From positions 6,200,001 through 6,264,000 of the forward strand of contig NC_016472.1 of NCBI RefSeq assembly GCF_000226095.1: a DNA stretch of 64,000 nt, given 5' to 3'. Made by a program: the position numbers and the translations under genes. The notes beneath the pieces were generated by a model. That model searched no databases, was not told where the DNA came from, and saw nothing but the letters and a program-made list of their open reading frames with translations. This stretch comes from Thermothelomyces thermophilus ATCC 42464. Taxonomy: Eukaryota; Ascomycota; Sordariomycetes; Sordariales; Chaetomiaceae. Shown in pieces: positions 33,378 through 46,893 of this stretch (positions are counted from its first letter, which is position 1; every line of letters begins with the position of its first letter).

Positions 33378-34499
33378 GTTGAGGACTGCGAGTTTCAGAA
33401 CCGTGGGATGTCGGTGCTGTTGAAATGCTTTTGTAAAAGTCGAGCGAATGAACAACCTCGTCAGGAACTATTACTGGTGAGACCCGACTTGTGCTCTATT
33501 AATCATAGACTAATGAATCGCAAAAGAGGCGCGATGATGTAAAATACCGAGAGATACCTCGCGGTGGTGAGGTTCATGGTGAAGCTCTTGGAAGGTGAGA
33601 GGGAAACTGTATCAGACTGTATTAAGTGAAACTTACGGTATTAGCGTATACCGAGCAATCACGTATTGTTACCTAACTTCAAGCATATCCATCCAAGACG
33701 GCGACCCCTTTCTAGAAAAAACACTCAAACATGGTGCAGTGTCTTGGTTTCAAGACTAGTCATCGTTTCTTATCATGCACTGAGGTAGCACACCTGGGGG
33801 CTTGACCTGACCAGTCTTAGGGATTTCTCAAATACCTGCGGCGATCACGGCATCTATCAGCTTGACAGCCAATATCAGTGGCGGAGCATCCTGCCGCGCT
33901 TACAGCGCCGATGAGGTAGGCAATCTGGGTTAATGGTGACGTTAGTCCGGATTCTTGGGTGAACAGGTAACGAGGAAGAGATTCGGCCGAAGCCACTAAA
34001 GGGCCACCCCCCCCCACGACAAACGGGAGGAATGGCCGAGATGCTTGTTCCGCCGTTTTCCTATTCGGTTCATCTTCTGCTAGCTGAGATCCGACGAGGT
34101 CTGCGTGTGTTTACACCCCACTAGCCATTTGAGCCTTCAACCGAGCACTCGGGCTTGATTCGCCCTCGGCCCCCTAGGGCTCTTGAGATCTGCCATGAGC
34201 ATGACCGACGACAGTACACTTGCAGTGAGCAGCTGGATGGGAGAATGTCTGCAAGCATAGAGCATGGTGGCCACGGAAAATCCGCTATTTATTTAGTATG
34301 AGGGAGTTTCGAGTCTCGACATTTGTCCGAATCAAGGCGCTGGTTTGAACACGGAACGAAGCACGAAAAAGAGTTACTAAAGGTACAGAAAACTGCGGCA
34401 ACGTCGGTTCCTGCCCGCAGTTCCAGTTGGAGGGGAGAGGGCGGAGGTCACCAAACCATTCAGAAACTGAAGGAAAAAAAAATGCATCTGACAGCGTTT
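33378..34499. other. Intergenic region with tRNA terminator
   Basis: No gene is recognised. The A9 run at 34474-34482 is a T9 run on the minus strand, 17 nt beyond the tRNA-Asn. It is a strong RNA polymerase III terminator. Confidence 0.5.
34474..34482 (-). terminator. Pol III terminator of tRNA-Asn
   Basis: Nine consecutive T residues on the minus strand lie 17 nt downstream of the mature tRNA 3' end. Confidence 0.8.
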
Positions 34500-34573
34500 C
34501 TCCTCCGGGAAGGCTCGAACTTCCAACCTCCTGATTAACAGTCAGACGCGCTAGCCAATTGCGCCACAGAGGA
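34500..34573 (-). tRNA. tRNA-Asn (GUU), second copy
   Basis: The minus strand reads the same 74-nt sequence as the tRNA at 6597-6670, including the GTT anticodon, the stems and the G discriminator. The flanking sequences of the two copies differ, so only the gene itself is shared. Confidence 0.97.
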
Positions 34574-34954
34574 TACTGGCCAAGGCTCAGTTGTTTCTTC
34601 GCAGAAAGACAAAATCCTATCAGAAGCAAGCAACTGAACCAACTTTTCCCAGCACTTCCAACGCTCATCTCCTTACACAAGTTCGAGGCATTCGCTTCAA
34701 TGATCAGCTGTAAGGGACAGAATGTATGAACTCTAATCGATTCGTTGCTCAATTACGTAACATGATATCATGAATTCGTAGCTCAATGCCCTGGCCTCGC
34801 GGCACATACGCAGTAATCGCGTACGCAGAAACATTTCAACCAAACCCGCAGCTCCGCCCCGACAATTCCGTTCCAAATGCAGAACCCGCCCGACCCGTCC
34901 GACAATGCCTCGCTGTCCGGACAAGCCGATGCCTATCCCAAATTCCAGCCCTTC
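34574..34954. other. Intergenic region tRNA-Asn / myosin 3' end
   Basis: This is the myosin 3' UTR and the tRNA upstream flank. Nothing else is seen. Confidence 0.45.
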
Positions 34955-37900
34955 TCACAAGAACCCCTTTGTCATGGAAGGTACCCGACTAAGGCTACTC
35001 TTCCTCTGCGGAATGCTGACCGTCTCGTCGCCAGTCCAGCCCACATGCCTGTTCCTCATACTCCCGCCAAAGACGCTCCCGGCTACTGACCCAGCGTTGC
35101 TACCCTTCTCCACCCTCAGCTTCCAAGCCTCCAACTCGCGCTCTAGCATTAACGCGCGCTCCTTCTCCTCGCGAAGCTCGCGCTCTGCCCGGCGCGCCGA
35201 CAGTTCGTTGTTGCTCTCGGACGCCTGCAGCTCCTCGATGGTCTTGAGTAGCTTGTCCATCTTGTCACGCATGCGATTAATGTCCTCGGTGAGCTGCCCA
35301 TTTTGCTTGTCCTTCCGCTCAATCTGCGACTGCAGGTCCTTGACGATGCGGTCGACGTTGCGCACAGAGCGCTGCGACTTGTTGCGCTCCGTCTCCTGCT
35401 CCTCGAGCTGGGACTCAAGCTACCATAGACAGGTTAGACATGATCGAGTACAAAGGGGCGGGGGGCGGGCTTACCTCTTGAATGCGCTTATGCAGGAACT
35501 TGATGTCGTGGCTGGCCGTCGAGTAACCCTTAGTCTCGAGATCGATAAGCTTGAGCTGGGCCTCGTTGAGCGACTTCTCGAGGGCTGCTTTCTGCTTGAG
35601 CAGCTCGGCGCTCGCCTCCCTCTCTGCGACGATGTCCTTTTGGATTTCCGACACAAGCGACTCAGCACGGCGCATCTTCTCCACCGCTGCGGCTGCGATG
35701 TCTTCTTGTTGCGCAAGCCCTGCCCTAAGCTCGAGAATTTCCTTGTCGATGCTGGCAGCGTTGCGAAGCGACGGGCTCTCACTCTTGGCAAGCTCTTCAA
35801 GACCGGCTTTGGCTTCCTCCAACCGAGACTCGATGCTCCGCTTCTCGCGAAGAAGGCTGTCACGGTCGGCGGTAATCTCATCGACTGTCGACCGGAGGGA
35901 GCGAACTTGCGACAGGAGTGACACGATCTTGCCCTGAGCCTCGTTGTGAGCAGCAACCGCCTCATCCCGCGAAGCCACCACATCAGCGAGCGTAGTCTGC
36001 AGACGTGCCTTCTCTTTGGACCATGTGGAGCTGTTAAGCACTTCGTCATCCCACTTGGACCGCAAATCATCGAGCTCTTCGCGCAGCCTCGCAATCTCCG
36101 CCTGCTTGAACAACTTCTCCTCTCGCGCGAGATCCAGCTCCTTCGTGAGAGTGGCAAACTCGGCCTGGTACTTCTTGCGTAGCTGCTCCATGCTCGACTC
36201 CTTGTCCTCAATGTCGTTCGCTCGCTGATTGCGGTAGTCCTCGAGTTCGTGCTGCAGTCTCTTCTTCGCCTGAATTGCGGATTCCAGGTCCGTCGACATG
36301 TCCTCCAGCTTCTCCTCGAGTCTCTGCGTCTGTTGCTGCAGATCCTCAATGGTGTCTTCGAGACGTTTCCTCTCCGCCATCATCTCTGCACAGCTCTCCT
36401 CCGCCTCCTTAGCCTGGGACTTTGCAAACTGTTCGGCACGGCTCGCTTTAAGCACAGCGAGCTCGGCCTGCTCCAGCTTGCTAAAGTACTCATCCGCACG
36501 GCTCTTGTAAAGGTTGAGACTAGCAGTTACATCGGCAAGCTTAGAGCTCTCGGCGTCCAGGCGAATCTGGAGATCGGCGTACTCCTGCAGCAGCTGGACG
36601 CGGCTAGCTGCCTCTTGCTCTCTCGCGAGTGACATCTCCTGAAGGTCTGACTTGGCGTCGCGGTAGTCCACTTCGAGCTTCGCACGGTCATGCCTCAACC
36701 TCTCCAGCTGGCCCTTCATCTCTGTCAACTCCGCGATGGCATCATTATGGCTATGCAAGAGCGCCCGGCGAGAATCCTCCTGGCTATGGAGGAGTTCAAG
36801 AATCTCTTCGTGAGACTTCGTTTGAATGTCCCGGAGAGACAGTTCACCGCTATGAAGGGCTTTCTCCAGAGCCGAAACCTGCTTCGCCGACTCGTCGAGC
36901 AGATCCTGCAGCCGCCCGTTTGCTTGCTCAAGCTTCCGCACTCGGCTACTGTCATCAGGGTGCACATCTGAAGCTGGTACTGAGCGCTCCAGTTGGCTCT
37001 GGAGGTGCCGATTTTGCATTTGTGCAATCTGAAGTTGGTTTTGCAATTCCTCGACCTCTGCCTTAAGATCCATGCGATTGTTGAAGCTCAGAATGTCTGC
37101 AGTCTTGTCTGAGCGAACCGAGTCAAAAAGATGATCATTTTCGGCATTTGCAAACCGACGTGGCGGTGTCGATGTATTCGAGTAGTGGCGAGCATTAGGC
37201 TTGGAGTGCTTCTGTGTCGGCGACGTAGTGAACGGGGCCTCACCGATGCTAATCTCTTCCAGGCCACGTCTAGTCGGAGAGCCGTTCCTGGCAGCTCTGA
37301 GCTCTGCTAGCTGAGCCTCGGCGTTGGCACGGCCAGCTTTTTGAACACGCAAGTCTTGTTGCAGTTCCTCGATCCTTCGAACCAAATCGAAGTTCTTGTT
37401 GGAAAACGAATCAGAACCGCCATCTGAGCTAACAAGAGGCGCCGCCTCTGGGTCAACGACTTTAAGCGCGTTTAGCAGTTGAGCCCTCAGTTCCGCAAGC
37501 TCTGCATCCCGGGCATCAAGGGTGGACTGTAAGGCGCGGACAGTTCCTTGAGCTTGCGCCCGCAGTTGCTTCTCCGATTCAATGGTGCGGTTCGCCTCTG
37601 CCAACTGAACCGTGAAGTTCGACGAAGCCTTTTCGGCATTGCGGCTGCTTTGAACCTCTCTGGCTACCTCGTGGTTGAGGTCTTCAAGGTCAAGTTGCAG
37701 CTTCTCGAGCCGCTTCTCTAGCGAAGCAATGGTGAGATGTGAGTCACCAAGTTGCTTGTTGAGTTTGGCGTTCTGCTCTTCTAACTTTGCCTTCTCACGT
37801 TGCAGAGAGAGGACCTGACCACGAGAGGCCTCGCTTGCTCTCGATGCCGACCGGGCAATTTCGAGCCCCTTTTGCTGCAGTTTATTGAGCAGCGCCCGAT

Positions 37901-40900
37901 TGTCGTTCTCAGAGGCAGCAAGTCGACTCTTTACGGTTTGGAGCTCGCGCTCCATCCGCTCCTTTGCCTGGTCGTTCTTCAGTCCAAATTCGCCGGACTC
38001 GAGAATCAACTTGTTTAAGTCTTCGACTTGGCGATTGAGCTTGGCGCACTCTTCTTCAAACCACCTGAGTCGCTCCTGAGCCGCCTCGAGGTCTTTACGG
38101 AGACTTTCCTCACGTTCTCTTGCGATCTTGAAAGCAGCTCGTTCTCCAACAATCTCGGCTTCGCGCCGGGCTTCCTCCGCCTGGATCTTGGCGGCACGAA
38201 GCCGCCGGATTTCCTCGCGAGCTTCGTCACGTTCTTTTTCCGCCGTAGCCCGAGCTTCCATGGTCCTCCGGAGCTTATCTTGCTGGGCGTAGAGCTCTTT
38301 TTCAATGGTGATTTTCGATTCATTCAGGTGGTCGTATTCGTCCTTCAAGGTCTGGTATTTGTGTTCACCAAGCAGCTGGACATCGTCGCGTGACTGGCGC
38401 TCCCTGCTGAGTTCCACCTGGGTCTTGTACAGTTCATCCTTAAGGTCCCTGATTTGAGCTTCAAGGACCTGCCTGTTCTCGTCGGCTTGGGCGTCTTCAG
38501 AGAGCCGGGCTTCTAGAAGCCTCTTTGCATCCTCCGCCTCCCGCTGTAGCTGAGAGTGCTGGGATTTCATTGCCGATAACTGGGCTTGAACCTCGCGAAG
38601 TCTGTCAGCAGTCTTTTCTCTCTCTGCGCTGAGACTCCTATTCTGGTCTTCAAGACTGCGCCGCTCAATCTCCAGCTTCCGCTTGTCTGAGCGAAGCAAT
38701 GCGAGTTCGCTCTCCTTCTTCCTGACCAGATCCTCATAGTCTGTCGAAGTCTTGGACAACTGAGCCAGCTGCTGCTGGATTTCGCGGTTTTCGGCGCTCA
38801 GTTGAGAATTCTTGCTCCTCGACGATTGCAGCTCCTTTTGAGCGGTCATCAATTTGACCTCAAGATCTTGATCTGTCTTGAGCAGCTTGGCTTCGAGGTC
38901 GCGAACCTTGCGCTCCTTGAGCGAGAGTTGGCTCTGCAGCATCTTGATCTCGCCCTCAAGGGCAGCCTCCTGCTCGCTGCGTTCGGACTGAGCCTTGGTA
39001 ATATCGTCGATGGCGCGCTCAAGGTCCTCAACACGGCCAGCGAGTTCAGACTTCTCATGTTCCAATCTCGAGATGATGCCGGCTGCTTGTTCAAGCTGTG
39101 TACGACACCGCTCCACATCCTCTTCCGCTCGTTTCTTGGCCTCGAGCAGGCTATCCAGCTGGTCCTCGAGCTTCTCTTGATCCTCCAGGGCACCGGCCAG
39201 CTTATCCTCCAATTCCACCTCCCGGAGTTGGAGTCGTTTGAAGATCTCTTCCTTGTCCAGTGCCAGAGCACGTTCGCTCTCCAGGGTTTGCTGGATTCGG
39301 AGCAGCTCTGCATGCACATTCCTTCGTTCGTCTTCGAGTCTCTGTCGATTCTCTTGTTCTTGGAGCATTTTCTCATTAAGCTGGCGGATCATGTCGTCTC
39401 GCTTTTTTACTTCAGCCGCAGTTCGGGTCGCGCCCAAGAGGGGCTTCATCCTCACAAGCAGCTGCCACCATGGATTATCGCATAGATCGATGTACACCTG
39501 GAAATTTCGCTGGATAACCCTGGTGGCCTCGGCTCGGTAAAGCCTTTTGAACGCAATCCGTCGTTGCATGTAACCCCGAGCGACTGATTGGAACTTGGAC
39601 ATGATTTCCGTGATGAGTGCGTCACGTTGCTCCTCAAGCTCAGCAAGGACGCCAGCACGGAAGAACACCTTGGTCAGACCGATCCGATAGAGAGACTTCT
39701 CTAAGCCAAATTTGTCCAGCATGATTTTTGCCGCCGCCTGACCTTCGATATAACCTTTGGGCATGTCTCGGCAAAGCACCTCATACCGCTGGCGGAATTC
39801 GGCGAACGGGAGCCTGTTGGGAAAGCCCGTACGAGCAATACGGATGCCCTCTAGCACACCGTTGCACCGTAGTTGGTCCAGGACCAAGGGCCCACTGAAC
39901 TGCTTCGGCCTCTTGGTGTGGTTTGGAAGAATACATCGAACGAAGTGCGGATGTGTCAGATGCAACTGGCCCATGAGACTCGTGAGTTGTTCCTTGTGTC
40001 TTTGGGCCACCGTTCGAAAGAGACCTTTCTTCACCCTACTCCTCATACCGCCCGTCTCATCGTCATGGTCGGCACAGTCAGCGAAAAGGTTGGCGACATG
40101 TTTATCGGCTGAGGCGGCAAGCAGGCGGGTCAAGTTATCATTCAGAGGGTCTTTGTTCTTCTCCAGCCAGCCTTCGGTGGTGTACTCAACCTCCGCAGCG
40201 TAATGTGTGAGGATGAAACCCTGTCCCAGCCGAGAAGGCCGATACTTTTGTGACTTCTTATCCCACAATGAGTTTAGCTTCTCGGTGAAGGTTTTGTCGG
40301 TGGCTTTTGGCATGACGCAGTCTTCGTCCAAGCACGAGAAGATACCGATCGGGTTGGAAAGCTCAATCAGGTCGATTGTCGGTTGCAGGTCTTTGCCAAA
40401 ATCGATAAATTGCCACTCGATTTGCTCCCTGGCATACTCCTCTTGCTCCAAAACAAACATGTGGTGGTTGAAAAACTGCTGCAACTTCTCATTCGTGTAG
40501 TTGATGCAAAGCTGCTCGAAGCTGTTGTGCTCAAAGATTTCGAATCCCGCAATATCCAACACACCGATGAAGCGGGTGTCATCGAGGCCCATGGTCGCAC
40601 GGTCGAGCTGACGGTTGATTCTGGTCACCAGATCGCCAAACCCCCGTTCGTATATGCCTTTGGCGAGGGCATCGACGCTGAAGCGGACTTGCTCCGGCGT
40701 CTGCACCTTCTCAACCCATTCCTTGCCTGCTTTTACCTTGGGGTGCAGCAACCCGCGAAGGAAAGGCTCAAGGGGCACACCAAGCAGCTTGCAGACTTTG
40801 GCAGCAACTTCGTTGGCCTCTGGCGCGAGGCGAGCCTGGTCTGCCGATCTGCTCTCCTTGACAACGGAAATGTTGCCAAGGTGAAGCACAGCGGCCACGG

Positions 40901-42258
40901 TGCGTAGAATGGACGCCTGCTCCTCGTCGGAAAAGCCCATGACCATGAAGGCCTCCATCAACGTTTCCCACTCGTCCCGGTCGGACACGCCTGTAATGAT
41001 CTCTTGCCCGTCCCGAGTGTAGACGAAATCGCCAACGTCCAAGCCGTCAAGAAAGAAATCTTTCTTTAGCGCCTCGTCCGCGCCCTTGAGCAGCTGGTAG
41101 AAAATGTGATAGTTGCGCTCCTGGCCGTTGATCCTTACGACCCGGGATTTTTCGAGGAGATACCAATCGATGAAAGCTCCAGCAATTGATCCGTCGCGGT
41201 TGAACTCAATCCTGATGAACTTGCCGAATCGAGACGAATTGTTGTTTCGCACGGTTTGTGCATTTCCAAAGGCTTCGAGGATCGGGTTTGCCCTCAAAAT
41301 CTGGGCTGATAGGTTCGAGTGCTGTTTCGCCCTGCTCTTCGCAGGCGCCTGCGATTGAGCAACTGCGGCAAGGTACTGGATGACCTTCTTGGTGTTTTCA
41401 GTCTTCCCGGCGCCGGATTCGCCGGTAACTAAGATGCTCTGGTTCTCATGTTCGTCGACCAAGTTGCGGAATGCTTCGTCGGCCATGGCAAATATGTGCG
41501 GCTTGTTGTCCTCCCTGCTTCTGCCTTTGTACATGTTGATGTACTCGTTGGTGTATATTGGAAGAGGAGCGTAAGGATTGACTGTCACAAGGAACAAGCC
41601 TGAGTAGGTGTAAATCAGGTCGGACATGTACCGTGTGTGCAGGTTGTGGACGACGGAAGCCTCGTTCAGGTGAGTAAGCTCGGCCATGTCGTTCGCCTTG
41701 TCAAACTTGGCTGGATTGACCTTGTCGACGCTCTCAGCATCGACTTCTCGTTGCTGTTTCCTCGTGTCAGTGAAATGCGCTACTTAAGACTCTCCGCGGC
41801 GCACTCACGCTACCGTCATCACACTGAACCAAGAGCCGGTTTCCCTCCAGCTCTTCTACTACCCAGCCTTTGACAAAAGCCGTCTGCGGGTCCTTAAGCC
41901 AGACATACTTTTTGCCTGAAAAGTCGTTCTCGCCCTCAATCCCTTTGACAATGTCGGTGGGTTTCCGCATGTCTTCGGTTTTAAGGTAGGACGGCGCAAA
42001 AGTGGTTGAGCTCGGCGTCCCTTCTCGTGATGTGCCGCGGGCATGGCCATTTCGGACGGGTGCTGGCGACGTTAATGTTGTCGCCGCCTTGAAATTGTGT
42101 GAGTTTTGGGATTGCGTCCTCGAGTGGGTAGGTGGGGAAGGCGTCCCCGTTAGGAGAGACGGTGATGAGGGAGCAATGACAGATTTTGGACGGCCAAGAC
42201 CACTCGAACCAGTCGAGGTTGAGGCGTTCCTCGCAAAGGGATTATTGCGGACCGACAT
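34955..42258 (-). CDS. myo2: Class II myosin heavy chain
   Basis: The coding sequence on the minus strand joins 41809..42258, 35475..41753 and 34955..35419 (2397 aa). It is the conventional myosin that drives cytokinesis and septation in hyphae. The N-terminus is Ser-rich. An SH3-like segment (YVWLKDPQTAFVKGWV) and the motor follow, with Walker A GESGAGKT at about 261-268, switch I NNSSRFGKF and switch II DIAGFEIFEHN. The neck has IQ-like sequence (FQSVARGYMQRRIAFKR) at about residue 870. After the motif LLGATRT an almost uninterrupted heptad coiled coil of about 1450 residues allows dimer and filament formation. A stretch rich in Ser, Thr and Pro near PTRRGLEE breaks the rod. Exon 3 continues the coiled coil and ends with a short basic tail (SRVPSMTKGFL). 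Introns are 55 bp each, with GTGAGT and GTAAGC donors. Confidence 0.95.
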
Positions 42259-43121
42259 GGTGCGTTCGTGTCGGCAGGTCACGAATGCAAGAAGTCATGG
42301 AATATTGTTCGTGAAAACTGTCGTAGTTCTGCTCTGATCGGAGTGCGGAGCATGTAAACATTCGGAAAAAGGGCGTCCTGTGCAAGCGATGCCGGCTATG
42401 CAATAACCCAATAGGAAAATGCTGGGATCGCACTGGCAGAGAAGTAAGAGAGAAAATGCAACGGATAGACCCTTGATTTTTGTCAAGTTCCTTTTTCGAT
42501 GTCTAGGTCAGGCATCGACGAGGGGAAGGAGCGTGATTCTTGGTGGGCAAACGGGTGCCGCCCAACTGGTTCACAGTTGCCCGGAGCACATCCTGGTAAG
42601 TAAACAAACTGGGCCTGGCAACTGCAACCCTTCGGCTCCTGCCTGATGTCAGAGGTTGAACCGTGCACGCCACCCCGGATTCGGACTAGTGGATTCGCTC
42701 GAGGGCTGGACCATCTTTTCCATCAACTGACGCGCGCGCTTCAACGCATCGCTGCCAACCCGACATTTGCAACTGCGCAAAAGTGATCAACACCCCCGAT
42801 AATTCGGCAAGGTATTCCTAAGCAGAGATTAGGCTTGTCCTCGGTCTGTTGCTGAGATCTCTTGCATCGCGTGTCTTTCAACCCAAAGACCTTAGAGTGC
42901 GGCTGCCGTTTTGAAGTGCTTAGATTCGGGCGCCGCACCACAACTACACTAACGCCGACGAGTAGTCTCTCTTTCTTGCGACAGAGCTCTTGGTGTCTCC
43001 GATTCGACCAACAGCGTTTTCTTTTCCGACACCCTGGGATTGCCCCGCAACGTGCTTTTCCTGGCCAACTCCGTGTGTACGGCCGTCGAGATGCCCGAAC
43101 TCTAGCCACAAAATCACCGCC
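42259..43121. promoter_or_regulatory. Divergent promoter region myosin II / Red1-like
   Basis: This 863-bp gap lies between two divergent start codons. It contains no recognisable coding sequence. Confidence 0.5.
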
Positions 43122-46100
43122 ATGTCCCAATACCCGCCTCCGTATGGCTACGGCCAATATCACGGCCAGCCGCCACCTCAAGCATACGCCTATCCAAACG
43201 TTCCCGGTTATCCTGCGTCCGCAGCCATTCCCTACAACCCCTCCATGACCCCATCACACCACGATGCGTCGCAGGCTGCTTACGGTATGAATTTGACCCA
43301 TATACCTGGGCTTGGGATGGGAGGGGCGGCTCCAGTCAACACCTATGGCACCTTCGCGTCGGGTGCTGCGTCGTGGAACCAGCCCAATGGACCTCCAGTT
43401 CCGACATCAAACGCACCCCTCCCGACACATGGCGCAAACCATTTTAACTTCGACGGCCCTCCGCCCAGCTCTTCCGGTGCTTCGAAATCTGCTGTGCCGC
43501 CTTCGACTCAGCCCGCGCAAGGACCGCAAGGACATCCACGCCCAAGCGCAGCTGTTGAGATGGAAGAAGGCGAATTGAGCGAGGGTCAGTTCGAAGACCT
43601 CTACGAGCCGCGAGAAGACGCTTCTGATGCGCCCGCGCAACCCATTGACAAGCCCGTACCTTTACCGGCTGCAGAATCGAGTCAACCGGCCAGCACTGCC
43701 GACACTCCCGACGGAGGGTTTTATGGCACTGATGAAGATGACGGTGGTAAGGATCCGAGGGGTCCTGAAGGTACGTCCCACGGTTTCTGCTTCCTTTCGC
43801 GACAAGCTCATGAAACTGACGAGCGCAGGCCGTGAGCGTTCGGCGTCCTACTCGCCCTTTTTATCCCCACGGGAGGTTCAAAGTGAGATCCCAACACCGC
43901 AAAGGGTGGCGGATCAGGGACCTCAAACAGCCTCGGCTCAACCAGACGTGGGGACGCAGAACTCGACCGTCCCAGGCCTGCGGTCTCCGGCTCAGGCTTC
44001 GACAACGGCCTCTGCCAACAATACTTCTTCCAAACTCGAAGGTCCCGCATATCAATCGCAAGACGACCCACTGAACTCGTTCAAATCCCTTCAAGAGGCC
44101 AAGAAGGAGGCGCAGAAGGCTATCCTGCGGTTATGGCCATTGGGTGTTAAATACCAGAATTACATTGACGAAGGGTTTGATGAAAAACTAATCAAGGGGC
44201 TCTTCCTTGACCTTCATCTCGGCATGCCAAAGGCAGCTGCCAGCCCGCCCGATGCGCCATCTAAAGCAACACAACCGCATCAGGGTGGCGGAACTGACTC
44301 GAGCAAGTCAAGCCAAGCATCCAACCTGCAGCTGCAGGCGACTACTGCCGCAAAGGAGACCTCCTCCACGTCGGAACAGCCACAGAAGGGCGAAGAACGT
44401 AAGGACCGCATCGCACGGCTCCTTGCAGCGAAAGCAGCGAAACCACCAGCGGCGCTGAACCCGCCCAAACCCGCTCCAACAGCTCCCGAGAAAGCAGCTC
44501 CGGAGAAACAGCAGCCGGAGACTTCGTCAGCAGCGCAGACGTCAACTGCTCCTCGAGGCAAGACGTGGGGCGAGAAAGAACGCTTGCTTCAACAGAAGAT
44601 AGCTGCTTTGCAGAAGGCTCGAGAAGCCCGAAAGTCTGCAGAAGCCACAGCTGGCGCGAAGGCTGTACAAGGGGAGGATAGTAATAATGGGACTCTCAAA
44701 CCCCAAGGAGTTACGACAGGGAGCCCCGCTCTGCCATCTATCCCGACAGGCCCTCGAGCACCCAACGGAGTTCAACGGCCGGCCAACTCCCAACCAGCTC
44801 TCTCCCAGCCTCACCCCTCTCTCTTCGGCTTAGCCCTGACACCGAACGGTCCACAGATCACTTCGAACCAGCGCAAGCGCCCAGGAGCATTAGACTTCGT
44901 CGACTATCCATCTGGGCCGAGCGCCGCCAAGCGACCCTTTGCCCAACCTCGCCAAGAGACCTCGCTTATTATTGATGTTAGTGACGAGTCTGATGACGGG
45001 GAGATGGAGATGGATATGGACATGGGCTCGCCGATCGAGGAGACAATGCCGGTTCAAACCGGCGGCATGTCCAGTCAACGTGGACCGGTCATCCGTGACT
45101 TTCCGCCGCTGACAGATAGTTCATCCAAACGCCAATTGTCGAGTCCTGCGCCTTCTGTAACACCGCCTGGGGGGCGAGTGAACCGGACAACGGAGCTGGA
45201 TCTGAAAGAAAAAGCCATACAAGAGATGAGACGGAAGATCGCCCTTGCAGAGGCGAAGAGGAAGGTCAAGCAATCCGCAGGTGGTTCGGTCACGCCAAAT
45301 CGGTCAGAAACAGAGAACAAGGTGGGCGAAGGTCCTCGGCCGCCGTTGACCCAAACGACCGAATCCACAAGCAGTCAGGGTGGCTCGGAGAGGGGTTCTT
45401 CTGGACCTACACCGGAACCGTCGACAGCCAAACCGCCCAAGCCATCCGAGACACACCTGGACCCGCTTCAGCGAGCTCAACGCCGGGGCCGTATCATGAG
45501 CCTTGAAATTCCCCGAGTCGAGTCTTCCCTCTCAGAAAAGATGAAGCGGTTAAAGCAACTTCAAGACGAAGAAGAACGGCTCAAGGCCGAAATTGAGAGG
45601 AGCATCGCCGAGCAGAAGAAGCTAGCTGCAGAATTGCAACAGCTCGACACAGCTTCGCCTTCCACCGAGGCTGCGAGGCCAAACGGATCAGAGGCAGGGG
45701 ATGGTGGAGGTCAACCATTCCAGTCACAACCCCGAGAGACGTCGAGCGATTGGCAGGAAGATGAATCTTCCGTTTCGCAGACAGGAAGCGTGACAGCAAA
45801 TGCCCAGACGCGCCGATCTTCGTTTACCCAATCCGTGTCTGGCGAAAAAACTGGCGATGGACTGAATGAAGGTCAAACCCCGAGCAATCAGTCGGAAGAG
45901 CGGCCTGCTGCTCACGATGGCGACGGCTGTATTGGAGGCCGTGCGATGAGTGACTCCGCCGACCATCCACACGAAAGAACGACAGAGACAGAGACATCTC
46001 CACCAAAGAGCGATGCGGTTGTCCAAGGAAATGCCGGGGATTCGCCAATCCCTTCGTCAGCACTAACGCCAGCCGCAAACAATGCTGCTGCCTCTGATGT

Positions 46101-46893
46101 GCCCGAACAACTGGGCAGTCCGAATGCCGACGAGACCACACCGATGGAATTAGAGTCGCAATCGCCTAGCCCGCAGGCGCTGGAGCATGCCAGCAGTGCC
46201 AATGCGGAGTCTCCGGCACCATTGCCCGACCAAATATCAGGACCCGCGCAACCCCGAGAGGCAGCGCAAGAGATAGAGACCGAAGTCGCAGGAGAAGTAC
46301 ATGTCGTTTCTTCCCCTGCCACTGGGACCTCGGGGCTGACGGAGCAGCAGGTACAGGGTTACCCAGTGTCCAAATCCGAGAGCACGTTGAAACCATACCA
46401 AAGCCCGCTTCGCTATTTCCACGCATACCGGTTCCATCCAGAGTACCCAAAAGCAGTTGCCGGTGGCCTGAGGTCTTTGACTTACAGCAACAGAATTGAC
46501 CCCGACAAGGAGCTGTGCCCTTCCGAGCTTACTGGAGAACAGTGCCCAGACAATTGCGAGTATCAGCACTTCAGCTCCATCAGTGCACCCGGTGAGTCTA
46601 ACCGGACCATTACTAGACTGCTAACATCAGTCCTTCAAACCCCCCCGGTAGAAACTGACTTTTGGCACTTTGACCTTCCAGATGACCAAATCCTCCTGGA
46701 GCTCGGAAATTCCGACGACTTTACTGGCGACCAAAAGAGCGGGTTCATCCAAGGCCTGCGGGAGCTTCTCCAGAAATTCAAGGCCGATAAGGTCAAGGAC
46801 TTCGACACTATAGCGCGCGGAATCGTTGAATTCCGCTCCCGGTTTCTCGGAGACAAGTCCAAGGTGCTCCGGTTGGAGGGTGTCACCATCTGA
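43122..46893 (+). CDS. Red1/ZFC3H1-like zinc-finger protein (RNA surveillance scaffold)
   Basis: The coding sequence joins 43122..43770, 43829..46591 and 46682..46893 (1207 aa). The first 150 residues are Pro/Tyr/Gly/Gln-rich (MSQYPPPYGYGQYHGQ). An acidic EEGELSEGQFEDLY motif follows. A short conserved block LNSFKSLQEAKKEAQKAILRLWPLGVKYQNYID comes next. A long disordered middle carries Lys/Glu helices (around SLSEKMKRLKQLQDEEERLKAE). Near the C-terminus lies CPSELTGEQC-PDN-CEYQH (about 1113-1130), a zf-C3H1 type finger. That finger defines S. pombe Red1 and human ZFC3H1, nuclear scaffolds that send unwanted polyadenylated RNA to the exosome with Mtr4-like helicases. The last intron is set at 46592..46681 so that SAP joins DDQILLELG. 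It is a multiple of three and stop-free, so alternatives remain possible. Confidence 0.78.

Noticed and set aside
46592-46630. 39-bp intron ending at the first CAG
   Set aside because: It is shorter than normal fungal introns and does not restore the conserved DDQIL block.
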